A stretch of DNA of 64,000 nucleotides, taken from assembly GCA_041656295.1 (NCBI GenBank), contig JBBADV010000012.1, forward strand, positions 9,956-73,955, written 5' to 3'. Made by a program: the position numbers and the translations under genes. The DNA is from Kiritimatiellales bacterium (GTDB lineage: Bacteria; Verrucomicrobiota; Kiritimatiellia; Kiritimatiellales; Tichowtungiaceae). The notes beneath the pieces are model-generated. The model was not told the DNA's origin and searched no databases. It was given only the letters and a program-made list of their open reading frames with translations. How positions within the stretch are numbered: position 1 is the first letter of the stretch; every line of letters starts with the position of its first letter. Shown here piece by piece: positions 34,152 to 42,697 of the stretch.

Positions 34152-36425
34152 ATGAAATTTAATTTAAAGGTTTATCTACTCAGTGCGATTGTTTTAACAA
34201 CAGGGTTTACGTTTGCTGAAAATATCAAATGGAAAAAAACCGGTACGGCTGACTGGTCGAAAGAGTATAACTGGGATCCCGGCAGTGTTCCTTCTGCGAA
34301 AGATGCAGTGGATATCAGCAATAGCGGAATCGTGCAGCTGGGCGGTAACGGAACAGCATATAATATGTCTCTGGCGGCGGAGCCGGGAACCTCAGGCGCT
34401 TTACGGATTATAAAAGGAAGCCTGTTGGTCGAGGAGTCGATAACCGCCGGACGCAAAGGAACTGCTGAGATTTCCATTGAGCAGGGATCCGTTCTGGACG
34501 TTGGGAAAACCGCTACGGTAGGTTTTTATGACGGTGCGAAGGGAATGGTTACGGTTAACGGGCGCGGCTCGTTATTAAAAACCGGACAAAGCATCGCCGT
34601 CGGACGCGAAGGTTCCGGCGCTCTTACGATTTCCGCCGGCGCCGCCGCGAACGCCGGCAACTGTGTGTATATCGGTTTCGACAAAGGTTCCGCCGGCGTC
34701 GTTACTGTGGAAGGCCGCGGCTCGAAGCTTTCCTGTGTCGACAAATTTTATGTCGGTCGTTATGGCGCTGCCGCTCTGTATATTAAAGACGGGGCGCTCG
34801 TCTGTGCCGGTACGGCGCTTAAAATCAATATCGGCGAGAATAACGGTTTAACGATGGAAGAGTGTTTTGTCCGGATGGAGCCCGGCGGAATGCTGGCGCT
34901 GAATGATGCTGATTTGAAGGGCGATACGCTGGCCGATTTTCTCCGGCTGGTTGAAGGAACGGATAATATCCAATTCCTTTCCGGTTCCCGGTGGGCGAAT
35001 ATTACAAGCGGCGCAGAAGGCGTTCATTATATGTTGGATACATATCGCGAAGACGGGATGAGTTACAGAAGACTAACCATTCTGAAGTCGCCGGAGTTAC
35101 GATTGGCTTCGATATTTTCAGACAACATGGTGCTGCAGCAGCAAAGCGATGTCGAACTCCGGGGATGGGCGGCTGCGAACAGTGCGGTGACGGTTCAGCC
35201 GAGCTGGCTTTCCGTGCCGGTTGTTGCCACGGCAGATCAGGATGGTAGATGGCGTGTTGTTGTAGCCACTCCGGCGGCATCTAAAGAAAAACACAGCTTG
35301 TCTGTTACGGATAGCGCCGGCCATGCGATAACACTATCCAATGTGCTGATCGGCGAAGTGTGGGTCTGTTCAGGACAGTCTAATATGTGGTGGCCGATTG
35401 ACCGCTCCGCCGGAGCCAGCGAGGCCAAGGCTTCAATCAACACGAATATCCGGCTGTTTACTGTTGAAAACAATATTGCTGTAAATCCTGTTGATGACTG
35501 CATTGGCACATGGCAGACGGCCGGTCTTCACAATATCGGTTCGTTCAGTGCGGTCGCTTTCTTTTTCGGACGGGAGCTTGCGGATACGCTTGATATTCCG
35601 ATCGGGCTTATACACAGCTCATGGCGTGGCACAACGGCCGAACCGTGGACGCCGCTGAGCACAATTGCGGCGGCCCCCCGGCTTTCTGAAATTTTAACCC
35701 GCGATCCGGAAGGGTGTAAGCACATTCCCGGAGCTTTGTATAACGGAATGATTCACCCGCTCAATTCGTTTAAAATCCGGGGCGCTATCTGGTATCAGGG
35801 CGAGTCCAACCGGGGGCGGGCAGAGGAGTATAAAATTCTTTTTCCTGCTTTGATTCAAAGCTGGCGGGATGCGTGGAACCAGGGCGATTTCCCATTTTAT
35901 TTTGTACAGATTGCTCCGCTTACCATTAAAACGGAAGGCGGGAAAACCCCGATTCCTGAGCTTCAGAACGCCCAGTTGTACGCCATGAAAACTGTGCCGA
36001 ATACCGGTATGGCGGTCACGATGGATGTCGGAGATCTGAAAGACATCCACCCGAAAAGTAAATTTGATGTCGGTATACGGCTGGCGCTCTGGGCGCTGGC
36101 AAAAACCTATGGACACGACGTTCTCTATTCCGGACCGGTTTATCGGGAGATGAACGTTGAAGGTTCCTCCGCCAGAATTTTATTCGACGAGGTCGATGGA
36201 GGATTAAAAACCAACGATGGACAGGCTCCGAAGGAATTTACAATTGCCGGCGCCGACATGGTGTTTTATCCGGCCGCGGCAATCATTGATGGCGGCAGTG
36301 TTCTTGTTTCCAGCGACCGTGTGGGCACGCCGGTTGCCGTGCGTTATTGCTGGCGGAATGATGCGGAAGGAAATTTATTTAACGTGAATGCCAACCTGCC
36401 GGCATCACCTTTTACAACAAACTGA
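34152..36425 (+). CDS. Solenoid - sialate O-acetylesterase fusion
   Basis: A 757-residue secreted protein, paralogous to the first two thirds of the 27228 fusion but with no sialidase. Signal peptide about residues 1-23 (VLTTGFTFA-ENIKW), T5SS/PEP-CTERM-associated repeats to about 300 (GTAEISIEQGSVLDVGK, GMVTVNGRGSLLKTGQ, ALTISAGAAANAGN) with the YMLDTYREDGMSYRRLTI end domain, then a SASA esterase: GEVWVCSGQSNMWWPI (Ser near 408), GAIWYQGESNRGRAEE near 540, DIHPKSKFDVG (His near 631). It ends at a short linker where the paralogue continues into its sialidase. The two esterases may differ in O-acetyl position or glycan. CAGGAG precedes the ATG. Confidence 0.9.
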   Translation: MKFNLKVYLLSAIVLTTGFTFAENIKWKKTGTADWSKEYNWDPGSVPSAKDAVDISNSGIVQLGGNGTAYNMSLAAEPGTSGALRIIKGSLLVEESITAGRKGTAEISIEQGSVLDVGKTATVGFYDGAKGMVTVNGRGSLLKTGQSIAVGREGSGALTISAGAAANAGNCVYIGFDKGSAGVVTVEGRGSKLSCVDKFYVGRYGAAALYIKDGALVCAGTALKINIGENNGLTMEECFVRMEPGGMLALNDADLKGDTLADFLRLVEGTDNIQFLSGSRWANITSGAEGVHYMLDTYREDGMSYRRLTILKSPELRLASIFSDNMVLQQQSDVELRGWAAANSAVTVQPSWLSVPVVATADQDGRWRVVVATPAASKEKHSLSVTDSAGHAITLSNVLIGEVWVCSGQSNMWWPIDRSAGASEAKASINTNIRLFTVENNIAVNPVDDCIGTWQTAGLHNIGSFSAVAFFFGRELADTLDIPIGLIHSSWRGTTAEPWTPLSTIAAAPRLSEILTRDPEGCKHIPGALYNGMIHPLNSFKIRGAIWYQGESNRGRAEEYKILFPALIQSWRDAWNQGDFPFYFVQIAPLTIKTEGGKTPIPELQNAQLYAMKTVPNTGMAVTMDVGDLKDIHPKSKFDVGIRLALWALAKTYGHDVLYSGPVYREMNVEGSSARILFDEVDGGLKTNDGQAPKEFTIAGADMVFYPAAAIIDGGSVLVSSDRVGTPVAVRYCWRNDAEGNLFNVNANLPASPFTTN

Positions 36426-36453
36426 TTATTAACCAGAAAGAAGGAGAGAGAAG

Positions 36454-37278
36454 ATGAGTTTTGGAGATTTCGGAAATTTTAAAAAAACACTTAAAGAAAA
36501 ACCGCTGCTGGGTTTCGGTTCTATGTATTCGTCTCCCGGAATTATTGAACGCATCGGACAGCACTGGGACTGGTGCTGGATCGATATGCAGCATGGCGAA
36601 TGGGGAATGCATGATACGATTCAGGCGATACGCGCCTGTAATCTGATCGGCATCTATGCGCTGGTACGGGTTCCGGGGCATAGCCGGGACGCAATCGGCA
36701 AAATTCTGGATGCCGGCTGCCATGCTATTATGATCCCGATGATTGAGAGCCGGGAAGAAGCGGAAGCGGTGGTTGCCGCCGCCCGCTTTGCGCCGATGGG
36801 TCAGCGCTCATATGGCGGCCGCCGTCCGATCGATCTCTACGGCAGGGCATACGCCTGTTCCGGCCGTACCCAGCCGATGGTTGTCTGCCAGATTGAAACT
36901 CCGGCAGGATTTGAGCAGGTCGATGCCATTGCATCGACAGACGGCGTTGATGCATTATTTTTCGGCCCAGATGATATGGCGCTTTCACGGAATATGCCGA
37001 TGGATCAGCCCCGTTCGGAAAACCATTTCGATTGTGAAATCGCCGCCGTCGGTGCAGCGGCGCAAAAGTACGGCAAGATTGCCGGCGGAATTTTTGTAAC
37101 TCCGGAGAGAATTAAAAAAGGAATTGAGCTGGGCTATCACATGCTCGTCAGTTCAGGCGACAGCGCTCTTCTGGCCGGAAATTCATTATCTGTCTCGCAA
37201 ACCTGTCGTAAGGCGCTGACGGACGGCTCTTTTGCCGGTTCTGCAAAAGCAGAAACAAAAGTTTGCTCTGTATATTAA
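36454..37278 (+). CDS. HpcH/HpaI-family aldolase, candidate sialate lyase
   Basis: A 274-residue class II (metal-dependent) pyruvate aldolase. Family features: WCWIDMQHGEWGMHDTIQAI, VRVPGHSRDAIGKILDAGCH (Arg of RVP), GQRSYGGRRP, metal-binding Glu in VCQIETPAGFEQ and Asp in ALFFGPDDMALS. Known members cleave 2-keto-3-deoxy sugar acids and related compounds to pyruvate plus an aldehyde, the same chemistry as N-acetylneuraminate lyase. In this locus it lies between a sialate esterase and an AGE-type epimerase and there is no DHDPS-type NanA, so it may cleave sialic acid to ManNAc and pyruvate. That role is inferred from context; a rhamnonate-type aldolase is the alternative. Confidence 0.85.
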   Translation: MSFGDFGNFKKTLKEKPLLGFGSMYSSPGIIERIGQHWDWCWIDMQHGEWGMHDTIQAIRACNLIGIYALVRVPGHSRDAIGKILDAGCHAIMIPMIESREEAEAVVAAARFAPMGQRSYGGRRPIDLYGRAYACSGRTQPMVVCQIETPAGFEQVDAIASTDGVDALFFGPDDMALSRNMPMDQPRSENHFDCEIAAVGAAAQKYGKIAGGIFVTPERIKKGIELGYHMLVSSGDSALLAGNSLSVSQTCRKALTDGSFAGSAKAETKVCSVY

Positions 37279-37295
37279 GAGCCTTTCATCGCGTG

Positions 37296-37345
37296 CGTAA
37301 AGAACTTGCATTCATTCGCAGTGAATGAATGCCATGTTCTTTACG
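37296..37345 (+). terminator. Long terminator-like hairpin after the aldolase gene
   Basis: CGTAAAGAAC (37296-37305) and GTTCTTTACG (37336-37345) pair perfectly, with inner arms GCATTCATTC/GAATGAATGC, followed by TTTATTT. It would end the nag/sialate transcript or lower expression of the following epimerase gene. Confidence 0.7.
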
Positions 37346-37400
37346 TTTATTTGCGGTTGTCCTGAAAATGTAAATTTGATGCAACGTTGAGATATAAAAA

Positions 37401-38795
37401 ATGAATACAGATAAATTTTTATTTTCTCTTGTCGGCCGTTCTTCATACGATCGTGAAATGGCGTCCGTCAGGAGCGGGTACAGGGCGATGCTGGTTAACA
37501 TTCTGGAAACGATTCTGGACCGGTATGATCGGAATCCGGAATATCACTTTATCGATACAAAATTCAGCCTGATCACCGGACAGGATTTTGCTGACGACGA
37601 TCCGGTCCGGGGTAAAAACACAATCTATTCCTGGATTCAGGGGCGGGGGCTGGAAGCATTGGCGGGACATATCCGCTGGCTCCAGCAGGATCCGGAATTT
37701 TGTCCGGAAGAGACCGGTCCGTTAATCCGCCGCAGCCGCCGTGTTCTTGCGGAAGTATTTTCCAGCATGGAATCTTTGAGAAGCCTCAACGGCGGGCGTC
37801 TCTATTTTTTTATGACGCCTGCCGGTCAGGCGCTCCGCATGGACAGCCATGGCCATGTTGTTCCTTATAATTTACAGCCGGACTCGCCGTCCAATTTCAG
37901 CGATCTATTTTATATAAAAGGAATGGCGGCGGCGGCATACACGCTTGGGCTGAAAGAAAAACTGATCGAAAGCATGCAGTGGTTTCAGAAGCTGCACAAC
38001 GATATTAAAACCGGCAATTTTGTTACCGACCAGCAGCAGCTGGATCCAAAAAATACCGCCGCCCGATTTGTCGAGGATCGCAACGCTCATGGCGTGTATA
38101 TGATTTCCATTAGTGCAATTGCATTATTTTTAAAATGCGGCGGGAATCCGGAATTTAAACAGGCTGGCTTCGAATTCCTTGACCATGTTCTCAGCAACTA
38201 TGTCAACCTGGACGGGAAATCACCTCTGTCGGAAAAATATGATATGTGGGAATTTGTGAATAAAAACGGTGATCCGTTTATTGATGAGAGAAATGTGCTG
38301 TTGAACGATCCGGGCCATGCCTGCGAATTTTCGGGCATTTCGATGGACATGATCGATGCCATGGAAAACCACACGGCGCTGAACGAAGCAGAACAAAACA
38401 AAATTAAGATGTATAAGCAGATTCTTCCTGAAATGATAAAGAAAAATTTTTCAAACGGATTTTCTGCGGAAGGGCGGGGAATCTCTAAAGCCGTTGATTT
38501 AATTTCGCGGAAAACAATAAACTCCGATATGCCATGGTGGTCTCTTCCGGAAACAATGCGGGCCGCGGCATTTGCCCGTCATTATGTTCCGGCAGAAAAA
38601 AAAGCCTGTTTTGAGGAGATCATCGCCAAATGCTCGAATGCATTTATTCAAAACTATGTTCAGCCGGAGCTGAATCAGATGGCGTTTCAGGTGATTGATA
38701 AAAACGGAATTCCGGTGAATACCATTCCGGCAACTCCGGATGCTGATCCGGCATATCATACCGGATTAAGCCTCATTGATTTTTTAAGAAAATAA
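37401..38795 (+). CDS. N-acylglucosamine 2-epimerase (AGE) family protein
   Basis: A 464-residue cytoplasmic protein with the alpha/alpha6 barrel pattern of AGE/renin-binding proteins. The elements are NTIYSWIQGRGLEALAGHIR near residue 73, LYFFMTPAGQALRMD near 134, FYIKGMAAAAYTLGLKEKLI near 170, NDPGHACEFSGISMDMI near 300 (conserved GHxxE), and MPWWSLPETMRAAAFARHY near 377. AGE enzymes interconvert N-acetylmannosamine and N-acetylglucosamine, the step after sialate lyase in the Bacteroides-type pathway. It is longer than typical AGE (about 400), with inserts in the middle. A kinase to make GlcNAc-6-phosphate is not in the window. Weak Shine-Dalgarno; separate from the aldolase gene by a terminator-like hairpin. 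Confidence 0.72.
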   Translation: MNTDKFLFSLVGRSSYDREMASVRSGYRAMLVNILETILDRYDRNPEYHFIDTKFSLITGQDFADDDPVRGKNTIYSWIQGRGLEALAGHIRWLQQDPEFCPEETGPLIRRSRRVLAEVFSSMESLRSLNGGRLYFFMTPAGQALRMDSHGHVVPYNLQPDSPSNFSDLFYIKGMAAAAYTLGLKEKLIESMQWFQKLHNDIKTGNFVTDQQQLDPKNTAARFVEDRNAHGVYMISISAIALFLKCGGNPEFKQAGFEFLDHVLSNYVNLDGKSPLSEKYDMWEFVNKNGDPFIDERNVLLNDPGHACEFSGISMDMIDAMENHTALNEAEQNKIKMYKQILPEMIKKNFSNGFSAEGRGISKAVDLISRKTINSDMPWWSLPETMRAAAFARHYVPAEKKACFEEIIAKCSNAFIQNYVQPELNQMAFQVIDKNGIPVNTIPATPDADPAYHTGLSLIDFLRK

Positions 38796-39183
38796 CCCGC
38801 GTTGCGGTATGCCGCCGCAGCGCCGGACTGTTTTTAAAGCATTTTAAATTAAAAAAAGCCGCAAAAATGCGCAAAAATCGCAAAATAATTATGAGCCGAA
38901 TGATTGATAAACCACGCATGAACACGGATGCAGCGCTTCATTGCCTCTTTGTGAAAAATCCGTGTATTCGGTGTATTTGCCGTTTTCACTGTCCGCCTTT
39001 GGGAGCCTTTCTTCACTCCGTTTCGAATCGTGGTTTAAACATCTGCGTCATCTGCGGATTTCTCAAGGCAGGCAAGGATGCCTGCGGTACATTACACCTT
39101 TGTTTATTTTGCGACTATAATTTTTCTCAATACGCTCTAACGTACATTCATAGCACATCTTGCCCTAATGCGTTCGCCCGGTG
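38796..39183. repeat. Gene-free region with dispersed repeats
   Basis: Lies between the end of the sialate locus and the sulfatase locus. Contains AACCACGCATGAACACGGAT (38909-38928), AAAAATCCGTGTATTCGGTG (38953-38972), ATCTGCGTCATCTGCGGATT (39041-39060) and the palindrome GGCAGGCAAGGATGCCTGC (39065-39083). A + strand open frame over this stretch is made of these repeats and is not a gene. Confidence 0.6.
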
Positions 39184-39378
39184 TTATAGTTCATCCAGAT
39201 CGGTCTGCAGTTCATCCAGCGTCCGGCAGATGTGCTTCCGGAATCCTATCGATCCAATTCCTTCTGATTCACCGGACGTCGTTTTAAACAGAACCCGATT
39301 GAGTAAAAATTGAAATGGGCTGAAGAACTTCTGCCGGCGCATTTTTACGTCTATTTCATAAATACGGAGGGATTCCAT
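39184..39378 (-). pseudogene. IS481-family transposase C-terminal remnant
   Basis: Read leftwards, the end of this frame is IGFRKHICRTLDELQTDLDE. That matches the FRKKxYRSLEELQADLDxWL block near the C-terminus of IS481-family integrase-core transposases, where a stop now cuts it off before the YNxERPHxG end. The upstream part of the frame (MESLRIYEIDVKMRRQKFFS) is not recognisable as transposase. Another IS481-type start is present at the right edge of the window. Confidence 0.6.
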
Positions 39379-39416
39379 CTGCCGGATTTCGGGATCACAA
39401 GGCTGTCATCTTATAA

Positions 39417-40868
39417 TTAAGCTTCTTCGTGAAATGCCTTTTCGTCTGTATAGAAACAAACGTCATTGGCGTAAGCAGGGTTTCCGGCGGCCGAAATTCC
39501 TGCGAGGTTGAGCTGCCCTTTGCCGTAGACCGCTTCACGCGTGCCGTCGATGGCCGGATTTACATATTTGAAAAACCAGTCATCAAGTTTTGCCCGCAGC
39601 GTTTGAATTTCCAGTGTAAACTGCGGATTTGAAATCTGGTCATACATTTCATCGGGATCGTTTTTCAGATCATAGAATTCATGCGGGCCGTAAGGGTACC
39701 GGTGAACATATTTATATTCATCCGTGCGGATCATGCGGACGGGTCCGTATTCATCGTAGATAATTACATCCTGATCAGCGGGCGGCTCTCCGCCCCGCAG
39801 ATAGCCGGCAAAGCTGCTGCCCGGAAGACTGTCTTCATCGTGCGGGATCCTGAGCAGATCCAGCAGGGTGGGAAAGACGTCGTAGTGGCTGAGCATGGAG
39901 CTGCAGATGGCATTCCCCGCAAAGGTACCAGGCAGTGAAAAAATAACGGGAACTTTGACGGAGGTATCCCACATGTTCAGCGGAAAGGTTGCATTACCTT
40001 TGCCCCAAACGCCGTGATGTCCCATGTTCATGCCGTTGTCGCTCGAAAAAATGATGAGCGTATTTTCACGCAATCCGCTTTCCTCCAGCCAGTCGAGCAG
40101 CGTGCCGATGCCGTGATCCATAGCTGTGATCGCCGTGTAATAACCGCGCAGCAGTTCTTTCCGGCGTTCACCGGCTCCGGCAGGAGCGGAGTTGATCTGA
40201 AGCGGACTGAGCGGCAGATCCGGCGTGGCCGAAAAATCACAACAGTCATACAGGTCCCAGACTTCTTCCGGATGCTCTGCTTTATCCCATGGACTGTGCG
40301 GCGCGGTATAATGAACACTTAAGCAAAACCGGTTGGCCTGGTTCGCTTCGAGGAACTCAACGGCATTTTCTGTGATCACATCTGTAACGTAGCGCGTTTC
40401 AGTTTTCAGTTTTCCATCTTCAAACATCTGCCAGTCGTAATAATGCCCGCCGCCGAACGCGTGAGTTTTCCAAAATGTATGGCCTTTTTGCGGCGCGCCG
40501 TTATCGCCGAGGTGCCATTTGCCGGAAATTCCGCAAACATAACCGTCTTGCGCCAGATAATCGGTGAAGCCGCGGATGCCGTTTAAATATTCAACCGGCC
40601 GGTCAACACCGCGATACATTCCGTCCGGATCATCGATGTTACCTTTTTTCAACCAGTCATGAACGCCGTGCTGCGACGGAATCCGTCCGGTGAGAAACGA
40701 CGCGCGCGCGGGTGAGGAGACCGGCGACACGCAGAAGAAATTTTCGAAGCGGATGCCGGATGCTGCCAGCCGGTCGAGATTCGGAGTCAGCACATCTTCA
40801 TTTCCGGCGCACCGCATCGCCCAGTGCCCCATATCATCCGCCATTATAATTAACACATTCGGTTTCAT
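39417..40868 (-). CDS. Sulfatase, Ser-type, no signal peptide
   Basis: A 483-residue S1-family sulfatase. The ATG at 40868 is chosen because GGAG sits at ideal spacing; an ATG two codons upstream overlaps that site. The active-site motif is VSSPARASFLTG with Ser51 at the residue converted to formylglycine, so this is a Ser-type enzyme that needs an anaerobic maturase. Metal ligands include NVLIIMADDMGHW (Asp11-Asp12) and FSSDNGMNMGHHGVWGKG (Asp-Asn). The LWFxV-type membrane export signal is absent: the protein starts directly at the core, so it probably works in the cytoplasm on imported oligosaccharides. It is last in the minus-strand cluster that begins at 52692. Confidence 0.93.
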   Translation of the reverse strand: MKPNVLIIMADDMGHWAMRCAGNEDVLTPNLDRLAASGIRFENFFCVSPVSSPARASFLTGRIPSQHGVHDWLKKGNIDDPDGMYRGVDRPVEYLNGIRGFTDYLAQDGYVCGISGKWHLGDNGAPQKGHTFWKTHAFGGGHYYDWQMFEDGKLKTETRYVTDVITENAVEFLEANQANRFCLSVHYTAPHSPWDKAEHPEEVWDLYDCCDFSATPDLPLSPLQINSAPAGAGERRKELLRGYYTAITAMDHGIGTLLDWLEESGLRENTLIIFSSDNGMNMGHHGVWGKGNATFPLNMWDTSVKVPVIFSLPGTFAGNAICSSMLSHYDVFPTLLDLLRIPHDEDSLPGSSFAGYLRGGEPPADQDVIIYDEYGPVRMIRTDEYKYVHRYPYGPHEFYDLKNDPDEMYDQISNPQFTLEIQTLRAKLDDWFFKYVNPAIDGTREAVYGKGQLNLAGISAAGNPAYANDVCFYTDEKAFHEEA

Positions 40869-41146
40869 TGCCATTCTCCGGTTTTTAAAACTGCTCCGGT
40901 GGATGTGTTATATTTCCCACCCATCAAAGCGCAGAAAAGGTATTCCGCCGGCCCGTCTTTCATTAGTATTTGCGGGCGTTCAAACCGTTCAGGCTTGCCG
41001 CCGAAATACAGATCCGATTTTCCATCCCCGGGTTGCGGCTCTGACCAGTGTAACCCATCCGGCGGACTCAGATAAAATCCGACGTGCGGATCAATAACGC
41101 CCATGTCTCGCATCAGCTACAGAATATCCACTTTTTTCTTACTCAT
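40865..41146 (-). pseudogene. Chimeric remnant: sulfatase 5' end joined to a glycosidase 3' end
   Basis: The ATG at 41146 starts MSKKKVDIL, then a TAG stop and LM. These are the first codons of the sulfatase at 58007 (MSKKKVNILWLM), with Trp10 changed to a stop. The same frame then passes straight into DPHVGFYLSPPDGLHWSEPQ and KSDLYFGGKPERFERPQILM, which looks like the C-terminus of a five-bladed beta-propeller glycoside hydrolase. That frame ends at 40865 and overlaps the start of the sulfatase gene at 40868. The join is best explained by a deletion that removed most of a sulfatase gene and most of a neighbouring glycosidase gene. Confidence 0.75.
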
Positions 41147-41246
41147 AATGTTCCCGATCCGTTTTTATAAAAACCGTATAATATGCACCTAATTCAGATA
41201 TTCAACGGATCAGAAACTTAACTGTTTCAATGGCTGTAAGACGGTG

Positions 41247-42644
41247 TCATGATTTTTTATCCGTGTCAACCGCACGCACCGGCATTAAAGCATCAACCTC
41301 TTTCAGCCAGCGGAACAGCTTTGTTTTCAACTGTTCCGCTTTTTCCGGGAACTGCGCAGCAAGGTTTCGCTGTTCGCGGAAATCGTCTTCCAGATCAAAC
41401 AGAAACATCTCTTCAGTCACATAGGAATAAATCAACTTCCATTTACCGTCACGAATGGCCGTCGACATTCCATCATTATGATAATGAGGAAAATGCCAGT
41501 AAAGCGGCTCAGAACGTTTGAAATCTGATCCGGTGAATAAGGGCAGCAGGCTGACCCCCTCTACATCATTCGGAACCGGCTGATCGGAGCCGGTGATTGC
41601 AAGCAGAGTCGGTAGAAAGTCATACGAAATGACCGGCTCATTGCATACCGATCCGGGGCGGATCACCCCGGGCCAGCGCACGAGCGTCGGCACCCGGATT
41701 CCGCCCTCCCACAGGCTTCCTTTCACTCCGCGCAATGGAAGATTCCCTTCAAGGCCCCCGTTGTCGGAGGTGACGATGAGAAGCGTATTCTCTGTCAGCC
41801 CGGATTCATCCAGGAATTTCATTAAACGTCCGATGTTCTCGTCAACAGCAGCAATCATGGCGGCATAATTCGCCAATGCCCCGTACGATGAATCCACAAG
41901 ATCCGGTCTTGGATGGTGCGGACGGTGAACCGAGTAATAACACAGATAGGCCAGAAAGGGATTTTCTCCGGATGTTTTGATGTAGTCCATCACCTCATTC
42001 GTCAGCCGGTCGGTCAGATATTCTCCTTCCGGACCGCTGCGGATCATGCCAAGCCCGTAAGGAGAGATATAGGTAGGCGGCGCTCCCACGGAAGCCCCGC
42101 CGATATTAATATCAAATCCCTGTCGATCGGGATGGTAATCAGGGAGCATAACTCCTTGAGCCTCGGGGTATGCCAGCGCGTTCTGCCCCGCCAGATGCCA
42201 TTTTCCGAAAAATCCGGTTCGATATCCATCTTTCTTCAAAAGCTCCGCGAATGTGATCTCTGGCAGAGGCAGCCTGTCTCTGAATTCCGCCGGCATCATG
42301 GTCGCATTGTCCGGAATTCTGGCCCAGTTGCCGTCCAGGGTTCTGGGGATGTGCGATGTCAATCGCAGCGCGGCCGGTGATTTTCCCGTCAGCAGACTGG
42401 CGCGTGTCGGCGAGCAGACCGGAGACGCCGCATATGCATCAGTAAACACCATGCCCTGCCGAGCAAGTTGTCTGATATTCGGAGTTGAATACGGCGACGT
42501 TGAGTCCGGCAGAAACTGCACATCATTCCAGCCCAGATCATCCACTAAGATAAAAAGAATATTCGGTTTCTCCTGCGCAGCCGGTATGCACCCCGCCGCA
42601 ATCGACGTACAAACCGCCGCGCATTTCATCAGATTTTTTTGCAT
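41247..42644 (-). CDS. Sulfatase, Cys-type, exported
   Basis: A 465-residue S1 sulfatase. The N-terminus (residues 1-23, with Cys at 8, 12 and 19) is a signal peptide, possibly of lipoprotein type. The active-site motif is SPVCSPTRASLLTGK with Cys77 as the formylglycine precursor. NILFILVDDLGWNDV supplies the two Asp metal ligands, and LLIVTSDNGGLEGNLPLRG the second pair. It is closely similar in layout to the sulfatase at 62106, including the FLPDSTSPYSTPNIRQLARQ and GSLWEGGIRVPTLVRWPGVI regions, so the two are paralogues. Periplasmic, hydrolyses a sulfate ester on a glycan; which one is unknown. GGAGGAAAC precedes the ATG. Confidence 0.93.
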   Translation of the reverse strand: MQKNLMKCAAVCTSIAAGCIPAAQEKPNILFILVDDLGWNDVQFLPDSTSPYSTPNIRQLARQGMVFTDAYAASPVCSPTRASLLTGKSPAALRLTSHIPRTLDGNWARIPDNATMMPAEFRDRLPLPEITFAELLKKDGYRTGFFGKWHLAGQNALAYPEAQGVMLPDYHPDRQGFDINIGGASVGAPPTYISPYGLGMIRSGPEGEYLTDRLTNEVMDYIKTSGENPFLAYLCYYSVHRPHHPRPDLVDSSYGALANYAAMIAAVDENIGRLMKFLDESGLTENTLLIVTSDNGGLEGNLPLRGVKGSLWEGGIRVPTLVRWPGVIRPGSVCNEPVISYDFLPTLLAITGSDQPVPNDVEGVSLLPLFTGSDFKRSEPLYWHFPHYHNDGMSTAIRDGKWKLIYSYVTEEMFLFDLEDDFREQRNLAAQFPEKAEQLKTKLFRWLKEVDALMPVRAVDTDKKS

Positions 42645-42697
42645 CGTTTCCTCCGTTCCGTTTTCAGTTCTGTTTGTTCCCCGGTTAAAAGTTCCCG

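Noticed and set aside
38867..39313. 148-residue open frame on the + strand
   Set aside because: Made of the dispersed non-coding repeat and the antisense of the IS481 remnant.
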